64,000 nt of DNA from Tolypeutes matacus (taxonomy: Eukaryota; Chordata; Mammalia; Cingulata; Chlamyphoridae). Location: the NCBI GenBank assembly GCA_026826555.1, contig JAKSZT010040198.1:132551-196550 (forward strand), read 5' to 3'. Within the stretch, counting starts at the first letter, position 1; the number at the start of each line of letters is the position of its first letter. The position numbers were made by a program, and so were the translations under genes. Positions 10,351-22,285 of the stretch are shown piece by piece. The notes under the pieces are model-generated. The model was not told where the DNA came from and did no database searches. It was given only the letters and a program-made list of their open reading frames with translations.

Positions 10351-11280
10351 ATGGAATAGTCCAATGAACAAACTAAAAACCAGGAAGAGATGCAGAACAT
10401 TGAACAACTTATCAAAGCTGTCCAAACAAATATAATGGGCCAACTTAATGAAGTGAAGGAAGAGATTAAGCATATTAAGAAGACACTGGGAGAACATGCA
10501 GAAGAAATTGTAAACATACATAAAAAGATAACGGATATGATGATGATGAATGGCACAATCCAAGAAATAAAAAAGATGCTGGAATCATATAATAGCAGAT
10601 TTTCACAGTCAGAAGAATGAGTGATGTGGAAGACAGTACATCTGAAATCATACAGTTAGTAAAACAGATAGATAAAAAGATAGAAAAAATCCAGCAGGGA
10701 CTTAGGGATTTAACTGACGACAAAAAGTGCCCAAACATGCATTATAGGCATCATAGAAGGGAGAAAAGAAGGGAAAGGCAACAGAAGGAGTGTTGAAGGA
10801 AATAATGGCTGAAAACTTCCCAACCCTACTAAGGGAGATGGATGTACATATCCAGGAAGCACAGTGCACCCCACACAGTCAGTATAAATCCCAACAGGCC
10901 TACTCCAGGACATATCAAAATGTCCAATGCTCAAGACAAAAAGAAAATACTCAAGACAGCAAGAGAAAAGAGAACCATCACATACAAGGGAATCACAGTA
11001 AGATTAAGTGCTGATTTCTTACCTAAAACTATGAAGAAAAGAAGGCAATGGTATGACATAATCAAGGCACTAAAAGAGAAAAACTTCCAGCCATGAATTC
11101 TCTATCGAACGAAGCATTAAAAAATGATGTAGCATTCAAAATATTCACAGATAAACAGAAATGAAGAGAGTATGCCAATAAGAAATCTGCCCTTCAAGAA
11201 ATACTAAAGGAAGTTGAAAGGAAAAAAACAGGAGAAAGACAACTGGAGGAGGGTGTAAGAACAACTAAAAAGACAAAAAG
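10351..11280 (+). pseudogene. L1 ORF1 (RNA-binding protein) pseudogene of L1-B
   Basis: L1 ORF1p is a trimeric RNA-binding chaperone that packages L1 RNA. The ATG at 10351 matches the ORF1 start of L1-D (40340, minus strand) but is followed by a stop at codon 3. An open stretch 10390-10620 encodes a charged, heptad-like coiled coil (about 76 residues, 'EVKEEIKHIKKTLGEHAEEI'), as in the ORF1p N-terminal half. 10842-11096 encodes the conserved C-terminal region ('ILKTAREKRTITYKGI', 'RLSADF', 'KALKEKNFQP'). These blocks lie in different frames with stops between them, so no full protein can be made. Confidence 0.85.
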
Positions 11281-11339
11281 AGAAATAAAAACAACATATG
11301 ACATACATAAACCCAAAGAAATTATGGTTAATGTAAGAA

Positions 11340-14300
11340 ATTCATTAATAGTAATAACAATGAATGTTAATGGATTAAACTTTCCAGTCAAGGGACACAG
11401 AGTGGCAGAAAGGATGAGGAAATATGTCTACAAGGAAACCACCTTAGACCCAGGAATTCAAGGAGGCTGAAAGTGAATGGCTGGAAAACAATTTTACAAG
11501 CAAATAATAACAAAAAAAGGGCAGAAGTAGATATCCTAATATCGGGCACAATAGACTTTAAATGCAAGACTATTGTAAGAGACAAAGATGGACACTATAT
11601 AATAGTAAAAAGGGTAATCTTTCAAGAAGAAAGAACAATCACAAACATTTATGCATCTAATCAGGGCACCTCAAAATACATGAGGCAAACACTGGAAAAA
11701 CTAAGTGGAGACATAAATTCCTCCACAATTATAGATGGGGACTTTAATACACCATTATGACCATTAGACACACAACATCTAAACAGAGAATCAATAAAGA
11801 AACAAAGACTCTGAATAATACCTTAGAGGACCTGGACCTAATAGACATATACAGAATGCTACACCCAAATAGAGCGGGATATACATTCTTCTCAAGTGCA
11901 CATGGATCATACTACAGAAAGACCACATGCTGGGCCACAGAACACCTCTCAATTAATTCAGAAAGATTGAGATAATACAAAGTAATTTCTCTGACCACAA
12001 TGGAATGAAATTGGAAGTCTCTAAGGGCCAGAAAACCATTATTAGGCACAAATATATGGCAGTTAAACATCCAAATAGTGGATCAAGGAGAAAATAACAA
12101 AAGAAATAATTAACTGCCTTGAAACGAAGGAAAATGACAGCACAACATATCAAAACTTTGGGGATACAGCCAAAGCTGTACTGAGAGGGAATGTCATAGC
12201 CACAAATACATATGTTAAAAAAAGAGAAAGAGCTAGAATCCAAGGCCTACTTGCACACCTGGGGGAATTAAAAAACAACAACAAGCTAACTATAAGGGAA
12301 GTAGAAAGAAAGAAAAAACAAAGATTAGAGAGGAACTAAATGAAATAGAAAGTAAGAAGGCACTAAAAAATAAACAAAACTGAAAGCTGGTTCTTCTAAA
12401 AGAAGAATAAAAGTGACAAACCCAAAGGTGAACTAACAAGAAAAAGATGATTCAAAATACACAAAATAACAAATGAGGAAGGGGATATAGCCACTGACCC
12501 CATAGAAATAAAGAATATCATAAGAGGATACATTGAAAATTATATGCCAAAAAGAAGATTAATTTAGAGGAAATGGAAAAATTCCTAGAAACACACAATC
12601 AGCCTACATTGACAAAGAAGAAATCGATGAACTCAGTATACCAATCACAAATTAAGAAAAAGAATCAATCATGTAAAACCTCTCAACTAAGAAGAGCCGA
12701 GGACCACACAGCTTTACAGGTGAGTTCTACCAAACATTCCAAAAAGAAAGAACACCAATCCTTCTTAAAACGTTCCAAAAATAAAAGTAGAATGAACATT
12801 GGCTAACTCATTCTATGCTGCCAACATTGCCCTAATACCAAAGCCAAACAAAGATGCCACAAGAAAGGAAAATTACAGACCAACCTCTCTAATGAACCTA
12901 GATCCTAAAATCCTCAACAAAATACTTGCTATTTGTATTCAACAAAACATCAAATGAATTATACACCATGACCAAGTGGGTTTCATCCCGTGTATGCAAG
13001 GATGGTTCAACATCAGAAAATCAATTCATGTAATACACCACATAAACAGATCAAAAGAAAAAAGATCACACGATCATCTGTATAAATGCAGAAAAGGCAT
13101 TCAACAAAATACAATACCCTTTCCTGATAAAAACACTGCAAAACACAGAAATAGAAGGAAACTTTCTGTACATTATAAAGGGTATATATGGAAAACCCAC
13201 AGCTAACATCATTTTCAATTTTGAAATCCTAAAAGCTTTCCCTCAAAGATTGGGAACAAGACAAGATGCCCAATATCACCATTCTTATTTAACATTGTCT
13301 TAGAATTACTTGCTCCAGCACTGAGGCAAGAAAAAGATATAAAAAGCATCCAAATTGGAAAGGAAGAAGTAAAAAATTCACTATTTGAAGACGGCATGAT
13401 ACTATACATAGAAAGCCCTGAGAAATCTACAACATAGCTTCTAGAACTTATTAATGAGTGCAATAAAATTGCAGGTTATAAGAACAATCTGCAAAAAATC
13501 AGTAGCATTTCTGAACACCAATAATCTGCAGAGGAAATAAAAAAAATACAATTTACAATAGTAAATAAAATAATCTAATACATAGGAACTAATTAAAGAT
13601 GTGAATGACTTATACACAGAAAACTATACAACACTGTTAAAGAAAATCAAAGAAGACTTCAATAAATGGAAGAATATTCCCTGTTCATGGATAGGAAGAC
13701 TAAACATCATTAAGAAGTCTATCCTAACAAAACTGATCTACAGATTTAATGAAATCCCAATAAAAATCAACAAAACACTTTTTACCAAATTGGAAAGACT
13801 TGTTACAAAATTTATTTGGAAGGGCAAGAGGCCCCAAATAGCAAAAATATATTAAAAAAGAAAAGTGAAATTGGAGGAATCACACTACCTGATTTACAAA
13901 CACACTGCAACGCTACAGTCATCAAAACTGTATGGTATTTGCATAAGGATAGACATTTCGACCAATGGAACTGAATGGAGAGTTCTAATATAGATCCTCT
14001 CATGTACAGTCATCTGATATTTTACAAGGCCACCAAGTCCACTCAACTGCAAGAGAATGGCCTCTTCAACAAGTGGTGCTTGGAGAACTGGATATCCATA
14101 TCCAAAAGAATGAGAGAGGAACATTATTTCACACCTTATATAAAAATCAACTCAAGATGGAGCAGAGATCAAATTAAGATCCAAGTCCATAAAGACTTTG
14201 GATGATAATGTAGGGAAGCATCTACTGGACCTTGTAATAGGAAGTGGTTTCATGAACTTCACACCCAAAGTACGAGCAGTGAAAGAAAAAATAGATAAAT

Positions 14301-15203
14301 GGGATCTCCTCAAAATTAAAAATTGCACCTCAAAGGAGGTTGCCTAGAAAGTAAAAAGGCTGCCTACCCAATGGTAGAAAATATTTGGCAACCATATATC
14401 TCATAGTAGCCTAATCTTCAGCATATATAAGGTAATCCTACACCTTGAAAACAAAAAGATAAACAAGCTATTTTTAAAAAATGGGCAAGTGACTTGAAAA
14501 GACACTTCTCCAAGGAAGAAATGCAAATGGATAAAAAGCACATGAAAAGATGCTCAACATTACTAGCTATTAGGGAAATACAAATCAAAAACTACAATGA
14601 GATACCATCTTTCAACCAATAGACTGGTGGCTGTTAAAAAAAAAAAAAAACAGAAGAATACAAGTGTTGGGAAGGATGTGGAGAAATGGGAACACTCATC
14701 TACTGCTGGTGGGAATGTAGAATGGTCCAGCCATTGTGGATGACATTTCGGTGGTTCCTCAAAAAACTTACTATAGAACTGCCATATGATCCAGCAATCC
14801 CACTGTTGGATATATATGCAGAAGAATTGAAAGTAAGGATGCGAAAAGATATATGCACACCAATGTTCATAGCAGCATTATTCAGTATTGCCAAAAACTG
14901 GAATCAACCCAAATGCCCATCAACAGATAAATGGATAAACAACATGTGGTGTATACAAAGAATGGGATATTATCAGCTGTAAGGATGAATACAGTGCTAA
15001 CACACAGGATAATATGGATGAATTTTGAGGACCTTATGTTGAGTAAAGCAAGCCAGCCACTGAAGGAGAAATTTTATATTATCTCACTGATATGGTTTAA
15101 GCAAATTGAGCAGATCCAGAGAGCTAGAATCTGGAAGAAAGGTTTACAGGAAATAGAAAGGGAGAAAAATGTTGTGAGCCAACACTTATATGGGAAAATG
15201 TAG
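11340..15203 (+). pseudogene. L1 ORF2 (endonuclease/reverse transcriptase) pseudogene of L1-B
   Basis: L1 ORF2p nicks target DNA and reverse-transcribes L1 RNA there. Endonuclease blocks are visible as TMNVNGLN (about 11357), NIYASNQGT (11650) and DGDFNTPL (11737-11760). The reverse transcriptase thumb region is at 13601-13855 ([33 protein letters not shown]) and the C-terminal Cys-rich region at 14686-14982 ([32 protein letters not shown]). The catalytic FADD box reads F-E-D-G near 13384-13395, losing one Asp. Many stops and frameshifts break the frame. The reading ends at a stop at 15203. Confidence 0.9.
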
Positions 15204-17985
15204 ATATGGTGGATGTTTATAGTTGGCAGTGAAGGGATATGACAGGATATTAGTGATAGTATTGGGCTGGGTGGTTCTGGTTTGATGGAATAGAGTGGGC
15301 AGTGTGAGTTGGAAGTTCCATGGAACAGGGAGGAGTGTTGTGGGAGGTACTAGGTGAACACTGGGAATTAGCGGGTATGTTGTTGAAAGTACAAAGTTGG
15401 AAAAACTCTTGTGGCAATATGACAAGGAATGTTTACTCATTTAGGGTGTTGGATGGGGAGCATTTGGATCTGGGCACACCTGGGGCAGGCTTCTAGGGAG
15501 TGTGCTGGTGACCATTTTGTCATAATTTGTTGTACCAGTGGGTGCAGAAACACATAATGAGCTGAAAGAAGTTGGACACCCATCCTGGGGAGGACCAATA
15601 TGTTCTCAAACAAAGGGGCAGGAGTCTTTTCAGAGCATGAATGGTTCCTAATAAGGGAGGAAAAACCAGTGAGTGAAGACCTCATTGTTGTTGCAAGTAA
15701 CTATGAATCTTGTCATCCAATGAGTGAAGCTGCATGGTTGTCATGGGCCCCAAGGGGAGAGGGAGGGAGTAATAGAATAGATAAAACAGGAGATAATTAG
15801 TGGGCCATGGAAGTGTTCTACATGATCTTACAGTAATGGACACAGGCCATGTTAAATATCAAAATTTATAAAGTGTACAGTCTAAAATGTAAAAGATAAT
15901 ATAAACCATTGACCATGGTTTGTAGCTATTTTTCACTATTTCTACATCAGTTGTAACAAATGAACCATCCACATATAAAAAAGTAATAATATGGGAAGAG
16001 GGAAAAGTGGGAGGATCCTGGGTATATGAGAGTCCTCTGCATTCTGTATGTGATTTAACTGTGACCTAAAACTTCTTTGAAAACAAAAGGAAAAAAGTAA
16101 GACACTGGGGAGCAAATGGAAGCAAATGTCACTGTATATACAAAACACCAGATATTACAGTGATGAAAGGCAAAATGTCAAAAAAAATTTTTTTAATTTT
16201 TCATTATTTAATATCCCAATTTTTAAAATTTTATTTTTAAAAAATATTTATGTATTTTATTTCTTACATTTAAACATATCATTATTATTTAATTAAATTT
16301 AAACCTACCATTATTATTTCATTTTCCTATTAATTATATTTCACTATATTATTGGCTTCATTTTTGATGAAGCTTTGGATCACAGGAGGTTTACAACTGA
16401 GGTGGGAGAGGATCATTGGTGTGGAGTGTTAGTGATGTTATACATGAGATGAAGTTCACCTGGGCATGTATATAATGTATATAAATGTGTTCATATGCTC
16501 ACGGGGTATTGTCACAATGGGTGGAGATTCACACAATAACTGAAAGAATATGGAATTCCCATCCTAGAGAGCTCTGACACATTCTTTAATGGAACAGCAA
16601 CAATTCCCCAAGTACAGGGGCAATGACTAGTGACAGAGGATGATCCATTGATGGGCCCTTGATATTGATGACTATTATTATAAGCCTTTGCTCTTGAAAT
16701 TGAAACTTAGCCTAGTGTTGTAGGGTGCCTAAGAGTTACCTCCTGAGAGCTTCCTTGTTGCTCAAGTGTGGCCTCTCTCCAAGCTGAAGTCAGCATATAA
16801 ATGCATTACCTTCCACCCCCCCCAGTGTAGGTCTTGACTCCTAAAGATGAACCTCACTGGCACTGAGAGATTACTACCAAGCATCAACTAGCAATGCAAT
16901 TCAAAAAAGACCTCAAATAAAAGGGGGAATAGGTAAAGACAAATGAGTTTATATGGTTGAGAGACTTCAAAGTGACTTGGGAGGTCATCCCAGAGGTAAC
17001 ACTTTTGCACATTTCAGCAGGATATCATAGACTGCCAAAGTAGATACTACCCCAAATAGTGGGGCTCCTGATGGCTCTGGAGACACCCAGGTCTAATGGT
17101 CAAGGTAGATACCCCCAGAGTTTGGTGCCTTGGCAGTGTGCCCTATTTTGGAGTTTGTGCTCCTCAGTGAGACAGAGTTGGTCTCAGTTTTGGCTTCCAC
17201 ACACATAGTTCATCTGTCTTTTCTATTTGAACCTATTGTTGGTGCTGGAATTGGTAGGTGGACATCCAAGAGACTTAAATCTTTGAGCTGTCCATGTGCC
17301 TCCTGGGCTCTGAGCCTCAGCAGATTTGCAACACCTTCTCTCCAGTTCATTGGACTCACCCAGGACAACTAACAAGGAAGTGACAATGGACAGTCACCAT
17401 GCCAAGTAAATGAGAAAGCCTACAACTACAAGCAAGAGTCTCATCCATCGGCTGTATGGGATCAAAGCCCTCTCTCAATTAGAGGTGGATTGAACATCAC
17501 CATTCCAGAATCCTCAGGATTGTGGAATGAACTATGGGCTAGAGTACACTTACTGGTATTCTACTATAGAATTATTGTGATCCTATCAATGGAAGAAATT
17601 ACAATATTTATGTGGAGGCAGTGGCCTATGGGGGCTCTAGAGCAAAGAGAGAAAAACAGGTGTAATGCAGGGGCATTTTTTGGGACTTGGAAACCATTTT
17701 GAATGACATTGCAATAACAGATATGCACCATTATATATCTTCCCATAACCTACAGAATTGTGTGGGAGAGAGTGTAAATTACAATGTAAACTCTAATTGA
17801 TACTCAGTGACAATTCCCCAAAATGTGTTTATCAATTGCAATGAATGAACTGCACTAATGAAGGATGTTGTTTATGTGGGCAAATCTGGAAGGTATGGGG
17901 AGAATGGCATATGGGAATAGCTATATTTTTATGTAACATTTATGTGTCTAAGTAACTTTAAAAAAATAAAAATATACCTGTTTAA
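15204..17985 (+). mobile_element. Long two-part L1 3'UTR of L1-B
   Basis: About 2.8 kb of non-coding sequence follows ORF2. The proximal part (to about 16180) ends with an L1-type terminus ('cagttgtaacaaatgaacca', then a G/A-rich run and 'gggtatatgagagtcctc'). An AT-rich joint (16180-16340) follows, then the distal part with a second terminus of the same kind ('gtgtttatcaattgcaatga', 'gcatatgggaatagctat', A-rich end). The same two-part order recurs in L1-C and, antisense, in L1-D and at 22262-24773. It is longer than the roughly 0.2-1 kb usual in primate and rodent L1s. Confidence 0.8.
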
Positions 17986-18144
17986 AAAAATTAACCCTAC
18001 CACACACACACACACACAAACAAAAAACAAAACCCTAGAGTAGAAAGAGAAGCTAACCAACCAAATAAGCCCATCAAGCTAAACAGATGCCCAGACACCA
18101 AAAAAAGAATTGAATTTACCAGCTGTACTAAGAAGCAGGAAGAT

Positions 18145-19090
18145 ATGACTCTGTCGAGAAAACAAATTAAAAAACAGGAGGAGATACAGAATGTGGAACA
18201 AATAATCAAGGATGTCCAAACAAATATTATGAATCAACTAAATGAAGTGAAGAAAGAGATAAAGGATATTAAGAAGAAACTGGAGGAACTACTGTAGAAA
18301 TTGTAAACATACATAAAAAGGTTATGGACCTGAGGTGATGAATGGCACAGTGCAAGATATCAAAAATACACTGGAAGCACATATTGCAGATTTGAACAGG
18401 CAGAGGAAAGAATCAGTGATGCAGAGGATAGTATAGTTGATATCAGACTGATAGTAGAATAGTTAGATAAAGAGGTAGAAAAAAATCCATCAGGGAATAA
18501 GGAATTTGAATGACAATGTGAAACACTCAAACATACTCATTATAGGCATCCCAGAGGGAGAAGAGGAGGAAAAGGGGACAAAAGGAGGATTGGAAGAAAC
18601 AATGTTTGAAAATTTCCAAATCTATTGAGAGAAATGGATGTACAAAAGGAAGCGCAGCACATCCCAAACAGAATTAATCCTAAAAGGCCTACCCCAAGAC
18701 ATATAATTTTCCAAATTGTCCAATGCTCAAGACACAGAATAATAAAAGTAGCAAGAGAAAAGAGATCCATCATGAACAAGGGAAGCTTGATGATATCAAG
18801 TGCCAGTTTCTCATCTGAAACCATGGGGCAAGAAGGCAGTGTTATGAGAAAGTTAAGGTGTAAAGAGAAAAAAATTTCCAGCCAAGAATTGTCTATCTAG
18901 TGAAGCTATCATTCAAAAATGAGGAAGTTAAAAATATTCACAGATAAACAGAAGTAAGAGAGTTTGTCAATAAGAAACCTGCCTTTCAAGAAATACTAAA
19001 GGGAGTTCTGCAGGATTAAAGGAAAAAACATGTGAGAGAAAGTTGGGAGAGAGTGTAAGAATACTAACAAGACAAAAAGGGAATGAAAAC
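18145..19090 (+). pseudogene. L1 ORF1 pseudogene of L1-C
   Basis: An ATG at 18145 occupies the ORF1 start position. The coiled-coil region (18180-18480) and the C-terminal domain (18625-18900: 'PRHIIFQIVQCSRHRIIKVA', 'REKRS') are recognisable but split by stops and frameshifts (for example the stop in 'gaactactgtagaaattg' near 18290). The final part ('gaaacctgcctttcaagaaa', about 18970) corresponds to the ORF1 C-terminus. It is clearly non-functional. Confidence 0.8.
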
Positions 19091-20670
19091 TATATAAAGC
19101 ATACATGAACCTAAAATATATGGCTAATATAAGTAATTCCTTGACAGTAATAACATTGAATGTTAATGGATTAAACTCTTCAGCCAAAAGACATAGATTG
19201 GCAGAATTAAGGAAATATGACCCATGTATATACTATCTACAAGGAACTCACATTAGATGCAGGGATGAAAGGAGGCTGAAATTGAATAGTTGGAAAACAA
19301 TTTTACATGCAAACAATAATCAGAAAAAGGCAGTAGTAGCTATCCTAATATCAGACAAAATAGACTTTCAATGCAAAACTATTGTTAGAGACAAAGAAGG
19401 CCATGGTATATTAATAAAAGTGGTAATTTATCAAGAAGAAAGAACAATCTTAGAAATGTATGCACTTAATCAGGGCACCTGAAAATACATGAGATAAACA
19501 TTGGAAAAATTAAGTGGAGAAATAGATGCCTCTACAATTGTAGTGGGGGACTTTAACACACCATTATCACCATTAGACAGAACATCTTGACAGAGGATCA
19601 ATAAAGAAACAGAGATCTTGAATAATACTTTAGAGGATATGGAGGTAATAGACATATAAAGACCAATACACACAAATAAAGTAAGATATGCATTCTTCTT
19701 GAACACACATGGATGATTCTCAAGGATAGACCACATGCTAGGCCACAGAACAACTCTCAATAAATTAATAATAATGGAAATTATACAAAGTAATTTCTCT
19801 GACCACAGTGGAATGAAGCTGGAAATCAGTAGGGGGCAGAGAAGTAGATTAGGCCCAAAGATAAGGAAGTTAAACAAAACACTCTTAGACAATCAGTGGG
19901 TAAAGGAGGAAATTGCCAAAGAAATCAGCAACTACCTTGAAACAAATGAAAATGGCAACATAACTCATCAAAACCTTTTAGATGCAGCAAAAGATGTACT
20001 GAGAGGGAAATTCATAGCCAGGACTGCCTATAATAATAAAGAAGAAAGTGCTAAAATCAAAGACCTGGAGGAATTGGAAAAAGAACACAAACTGACCCCA
20101 AAACAAGTAGAAAGAAGGAAATAACACAGATTAGAGCAGAGCTGTATGAAATTGAAAATAAGAAAGCTCCCTAATATAAACAAAACCAAAAGCTGGTTCT
20201 TTGAGAAAATTAAGAAAATTGGCAAATCCTTAGCTAGACTAACAAAGGAAAGAAGACATAAGATGCAAATATATGAAAAAAAAATGAGGAAGGGGTATCA
20301 CCAATGACAGCACAGAAATAAAGATTATCCTAAGAGGATACTTTGAAAAATTGTATGCCAACAAGAAGGATAAATTAGAGGAAATGGACAAGTTACTAGA
20401 AACACACAAGGAGCCTACATTGATGAAAGAAGAACTCAAAAGACCAATCACAAGTAACAAGGCAGAATTTGTCATCAAAAGCCTCCCAACTAAGAAAAGC
20501 CCAGGAACAGATTTCTCCACAGGTGAATTCTATAAAATATTCCAGGAAGAATTAATATGAACCCTGCTTAAACTCTTACAAAAAATAGAAGTGGAGAAAA
20601 CATTGCCTAATGCATACTATGATGCCAAAATCACCCTAATACCAAAGACAAACAAAGACACCATAAGAAA

Positions 20671-21320
20671 TATATGAATGCTCTTCTTTTACAAGCTAAG
20701 AATATGGTGATACATGAGAAAATTACAACCAATGTAACTATGGACAATAGTTAATGGTAATATTGTAATATTTTGCAGCAATGGCAAGAAAATATTTTTT
20801 TCAATGCTAAGGGACAACAATAGAGGGATATAAGAGGGTATGTGATTTTTCATTTTGGAGTAAGGAGAACGTTCTAAAATTTACTGAGGTAATGACAGCA
20901 CAACTCTGTGATGAAAATGAGAGCCAATGAGTGTATACAAAGCATGGGTCTGTATAGCAGGGAATCCAGTGGTGGATGACGGACTGTGGTTAACAGGACA
21001 AATATGAGAACAATATCAAATACATAATACTAATATAAAGTGTTAATATTTGGATGAGTGGGAGGAAAAATACACCAAATGTAAGATATGGTCTATAATT
21101 AGCAGTGGTATGTTGATTATGCTCTTTCACAGTTTGTAACAAATGTTTCATAACAATGCAAGGTGTGGTGTGGGGAGATGTATGGGAACCTTGGATGATG
21201 ATATCCATGTTTGTTTTGTAAAGTCACAAATTTTACTATACATTTATTGTTTATGTATATTCATGTATGAATGACATACTTCAATAAAATTTTTTATAAA
21301 AGGGGAAAAAAAAAACAAAA
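20671..21320 (+). mobile_element. 5'-truncated L1-type retroelement tail inserted in L1-C ORF2
   Basis: Between 'caccataagaaa' and 'accaatctcactaatgaacc', which are adjacent in L1-B (about 12870-12890), lie about 650 extra bases. The segment ends with an AATAAA signal (21283-21288) and an A-rich tail (21303-21325). It contains an L1-like 3' terminus ('cagtttgtaacaaatgtttc', 'gagatgtatgggaacctt') that differs from the 3'UTR of the other L1s here, so it belongs to another L1 lineage. No convincing target duplication can be read next to the A-rich ends. Confidence 0.7.
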
Positions 21321-22261
21321 AAAAACTATATACCAATCTCACTAATGAACCTAGATGCTAAAATCTTCAACAAATATTTGCTAATCTTATTCAACAACAC
21401 ATCAAACGAATTATACACCATGACCAAATGGGTTTCATCTCTGATATGCAAAGATGGTTCAACATAAAAAAGCCAATCAATATAATACATCACATAAACA
21501 GACTGAAAGAAAAAATTCACATGATCATATCTGTAAATGCAGAAAAAGCATTTGAAAAAATACAGCATCATTTCTTGATCAAAACAATTTAAAAGCTAGG
21601 AATGGAAGGAAAGTTCTTCAACATGATAAAGAGTATATATGAAAAATCACAGCTAACATCATATTCCATGATGAAGTCCTAAGAGCTTTCCCTCTAAGAT
21701 CTGGAACAAGACATGGATGCTCACTTTCTTATTTAACATTGTGTTAGATGTACTTACTTAAGCTCTTAGAAAAGAAAAATATAGAAAAGGCATCCACACT
21801 GGAAAGGAAGAAGTAAAAAATATCAATATTTGCAGAGGACATGATCAAATACGTATAAAATTTCACTCCCTAGTGAGTGTGTGAGTGTGTGAGAAATCTA
21901 CAACAAAGCTTCTATGGCTTATAAATGAGTTCAGTAAAGTCACAAGTTATTAGATCAATGCACAAAAGTCAGTAGCATGTCTGTACACCAATAATGAGCA
22001 ATCAAAGGAGAAAATCAAGAAATAAATCCCATTCATGCTAGCAACTAAAAGACTCAAATTCCTAGGAATAAATTTAACTAAAGATGTAATTGACTTGTAT
22101 GCAGAAAACTACACAACACTGTTTAAACAATCAAAGAAATTTTAAATAAATGCAGTGAATATTTCCTGTTCATGGATAGGAAGACTAAACATCATTAAGA
22201 TGTCTATCTTACCCAAATTGATTTATACATTTAATGCAATCCCAATAAATTTACCACAGTA

Positions 22262-22285
22262 TTTATTATTATTATTATTATTTTT
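22262..22285 (+). repeat. (TTA)n microsatellite at the 3' end of the antisense L1
   Basis: A short (TTA)n run followed by T-rich DNA sits where the poly(A) tail (poly(T) on this strand) of the inserted L1 should be, so it probably grew from the tail. Confidence 0.75.

Larger units (their letters stand above)
9977..17985 (+). mobile_element. L1-B: near-full-length L1 retrotransposon (about 8.0 kb)
   Basis: Contains, in order, a short 5'UTR (9977-10350) matching the spliced-looking form of L1-D, ORF1 (about 10351-11280), ORF2 (about 11340-15203), a 2.8-kb 3'UTR and an A-rich end near 17960-17985. Size and layout agree with antisense L1-D after removing its LTR. Both ORFs are broken. No clear target duplication was found, perhaps because it lies between other L1 pieces (L1-A upstream, L1-C downstream). 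Confidence 0.85.

Noticed and set aside
17998..18385. L1-C as the displaced remainder of L1-A after L1-B inserted
   Set aside because: L1-C repeats about 380 bp of sequence already present in L1-A, and the two differ at roughly a quarter of positions by eye, so they are separate elements.
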